From: Verrucomicrobiales bacterium
GTDB lineage: Bacteria > Verrucomicrobiota > Verrucomicrobiia > Limisphaerales > CANJXF01
Length of the DNA: 64,000 nucleotides
Direction: 5' to 3'
Assembly: GCA_947478865.1 (NCBI GenBank)
Contig: CANJXF010000011.1
Location: 23,569-87,568 of the forward strand
Part shown: one piece after another, positions 63,175 to 64,000 of the stretch
Numbering within the stretch: position 1 is the stretch's first letter
How the letters are laid out: every line of letters starts with the position of its first letter
Made by a program: the position numbers and the translations under genes
The notes under the pieces: model-generated
Seen by the model: only the letters and a program-made list of their open reading frames with translations
Database searches by the model: none
Told to the model about the DNA's origin: nothing

Positions 63175-64000
63175 TTATGGTTTGTGTTGCTTTTGCTGCG
63201 GGGCGAGCCCCGCAGCAAAAAATCTCTCGCCAAACATGATCGCAAACTGGTTCATGGCCTGATGCCAGTGTAACGCGGGGACTTTCCACCCCTTGACAAT
63301 GTTTCGCAACGCCAAATAGATCAGCTTGGTCGCCGCCTCATCGTTCGGAAAATGGCCCCGGCTCTTGATCACTTTCCTGACCTGCATATGCAAACTCTCG
63401 ATCGCGTTGGTCGTGTAGATCATCTTCCTCACCTCGGGCGGATATTCGAAAAACGGGATCACTTCCTCCCAGTGCCTCCGCCAACTCGGCCCAATGAGTT
63501 TATACTTCTTACCCAATTCGCTTTGTTCAAATTCCCTTAAATGTTCCTCCGCTTACTTCGCGTTGACCGAGCGGTAAATCTCCTGCAGCTTAGCCGCCAC
63601 TTTCCGGCGGTCCTGCCAGGAGCAATAGGCCAGGCTGAAGCGTGTCAGATGCACAATGCACGTCTGCACCCGCGCCTGCGGGAAGACCGCCGTGATCGCG
63701 TCGGGAAATCCTTTCAACCCGTCCACCACCGCAATCAGGATGTCTTCCACCCCGCGCGTCTTGAGTTCGTTCATCACCCCCAGCCAGAAACGCGCCCCTT
63801 CGTTCTGCTCGATCCACAGGCCCAGCACGTCCTTGGTCCCGTCGGCCGCAATGCCCAGCGCCAGGTAAACACATTTGTTCTTCACGCTGCCTTCATCCCG
63901 GATCTTCACCCGCAACGCGTCAAAGAACACCACCGGATACAACATCTCCAAAGGCCGGTTCTGCCACGCGCTGACTTCGGCCAAAACGCCATCGGTCACC
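63175..64000 (-). pseudogene. IS256-family transposase, interrupted by an in-frame stop and cut by the window edge
   Basis: The frame begins outside the window. It has VVFFDALRVKIRDEGSVKNK and LWIEQNEGARFWLGVMNELK (catalytic-core region), VDGLKGFPDAI and CIVHLTRFSLAYCSWQDRR. It then stops at TAA (63553-63555) after YRSVNAK. Translation in the same frame continues AEEHLREFEQSELGKKYK and SWRRHWEEVIPFFEYP, then MIYTTNAIESLHMQVRKVIK (the C-terminal catalytic Glu region) to the natural end. A single nonsense change therefore inactivates an otherwise intact IS256-type transposase. Confidence 0.9.

Overview
The window looks like a chromosome segment from a Verrucomicrobiota bacterium, most likely of the Pedosphaera/Limisphaerales type. 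This is inferred from gene content, not from a database match. The clues are a PSD1/DUF1549-DUF1553 protein paired with a DUF1501 protein, three secreted proteins with the type II pseudopilin start FTLIELLVV followed by the RAKEA..RRISC..NL pattern usual in this phylum, a ThuA-domain protein, a PQQ-type propeller, large Ig/LamG/cadherin-like surface proteins and subtilases. No rRNA, tRNA or CRISPR array was seen.

Layout: 1-8.8 kb holds a large adhesin-like protein cut by the window edge, ispD, a fatty acid desaturase, and an oxidative-stress module. In that module OxyR is divergent from catalase plus an ankyrin protein, with a well-formed OxyR operator between them. A secreted propeller protein and a tiny basic protein follow. 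8.9-13.0 kb is an accessory island: a decayed glyoxalase fused to 42-bp tandem repeats, palindromic repeats, and an array of four small minus-strand ORFs. Each ORF starts 14-28 bp after a GTTRRRY-like core, and three end at one of three 83-85 bp attC-like sites. These sites are interleaved with three decayed 5' ends of an IS110-family element. No integrase is visible.

13-34 kb is mostly housekeeping with some lineage-specific genes: an alkaline phosphatase-superfamily protein, DUF1501 + PSD1, pabB, infA, an RRM protein, a ferritin-like protein, nadC, an ECF sigma operon, an AEC transporter, and a heme operon (ccsA-hemA-hemC-cobA/hemD). A subtilase and a SpoU-type methyltransferase follow. 35-45 kb holds a second subtilase, a TRAP transporter with a TatT lipoprotein (T component, DctP, fused DctQM), rpsT, tmk and cysS, a small lipoprotein and a pseudopilin.

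45-53.5 kb contains three tandem CNNM/CorC-like proteins, a secreted esterase, and the conserved rpmH-rnpA-yidD-yidC-khpB cluster that couples translation, tRNA maturation and membrane insertion. 53.6-63 kb contains gnd, an M3 oligopeptidase lipoprotein, two peptide-ABC ATPases, a duplicated pseudopilin/anchored-protein locus and a ThuA protein. The right edge cuts an IS256-family transposase already broken by an in-frame stop.

Main points of interest are the cassette-like array with its IS110 fossils, the OxyR operator next to katA, a LamG-like domain nested inside an Ig domain, the long rnpA frame that encloses rpmH, and the mirrored pseudopilin locus.
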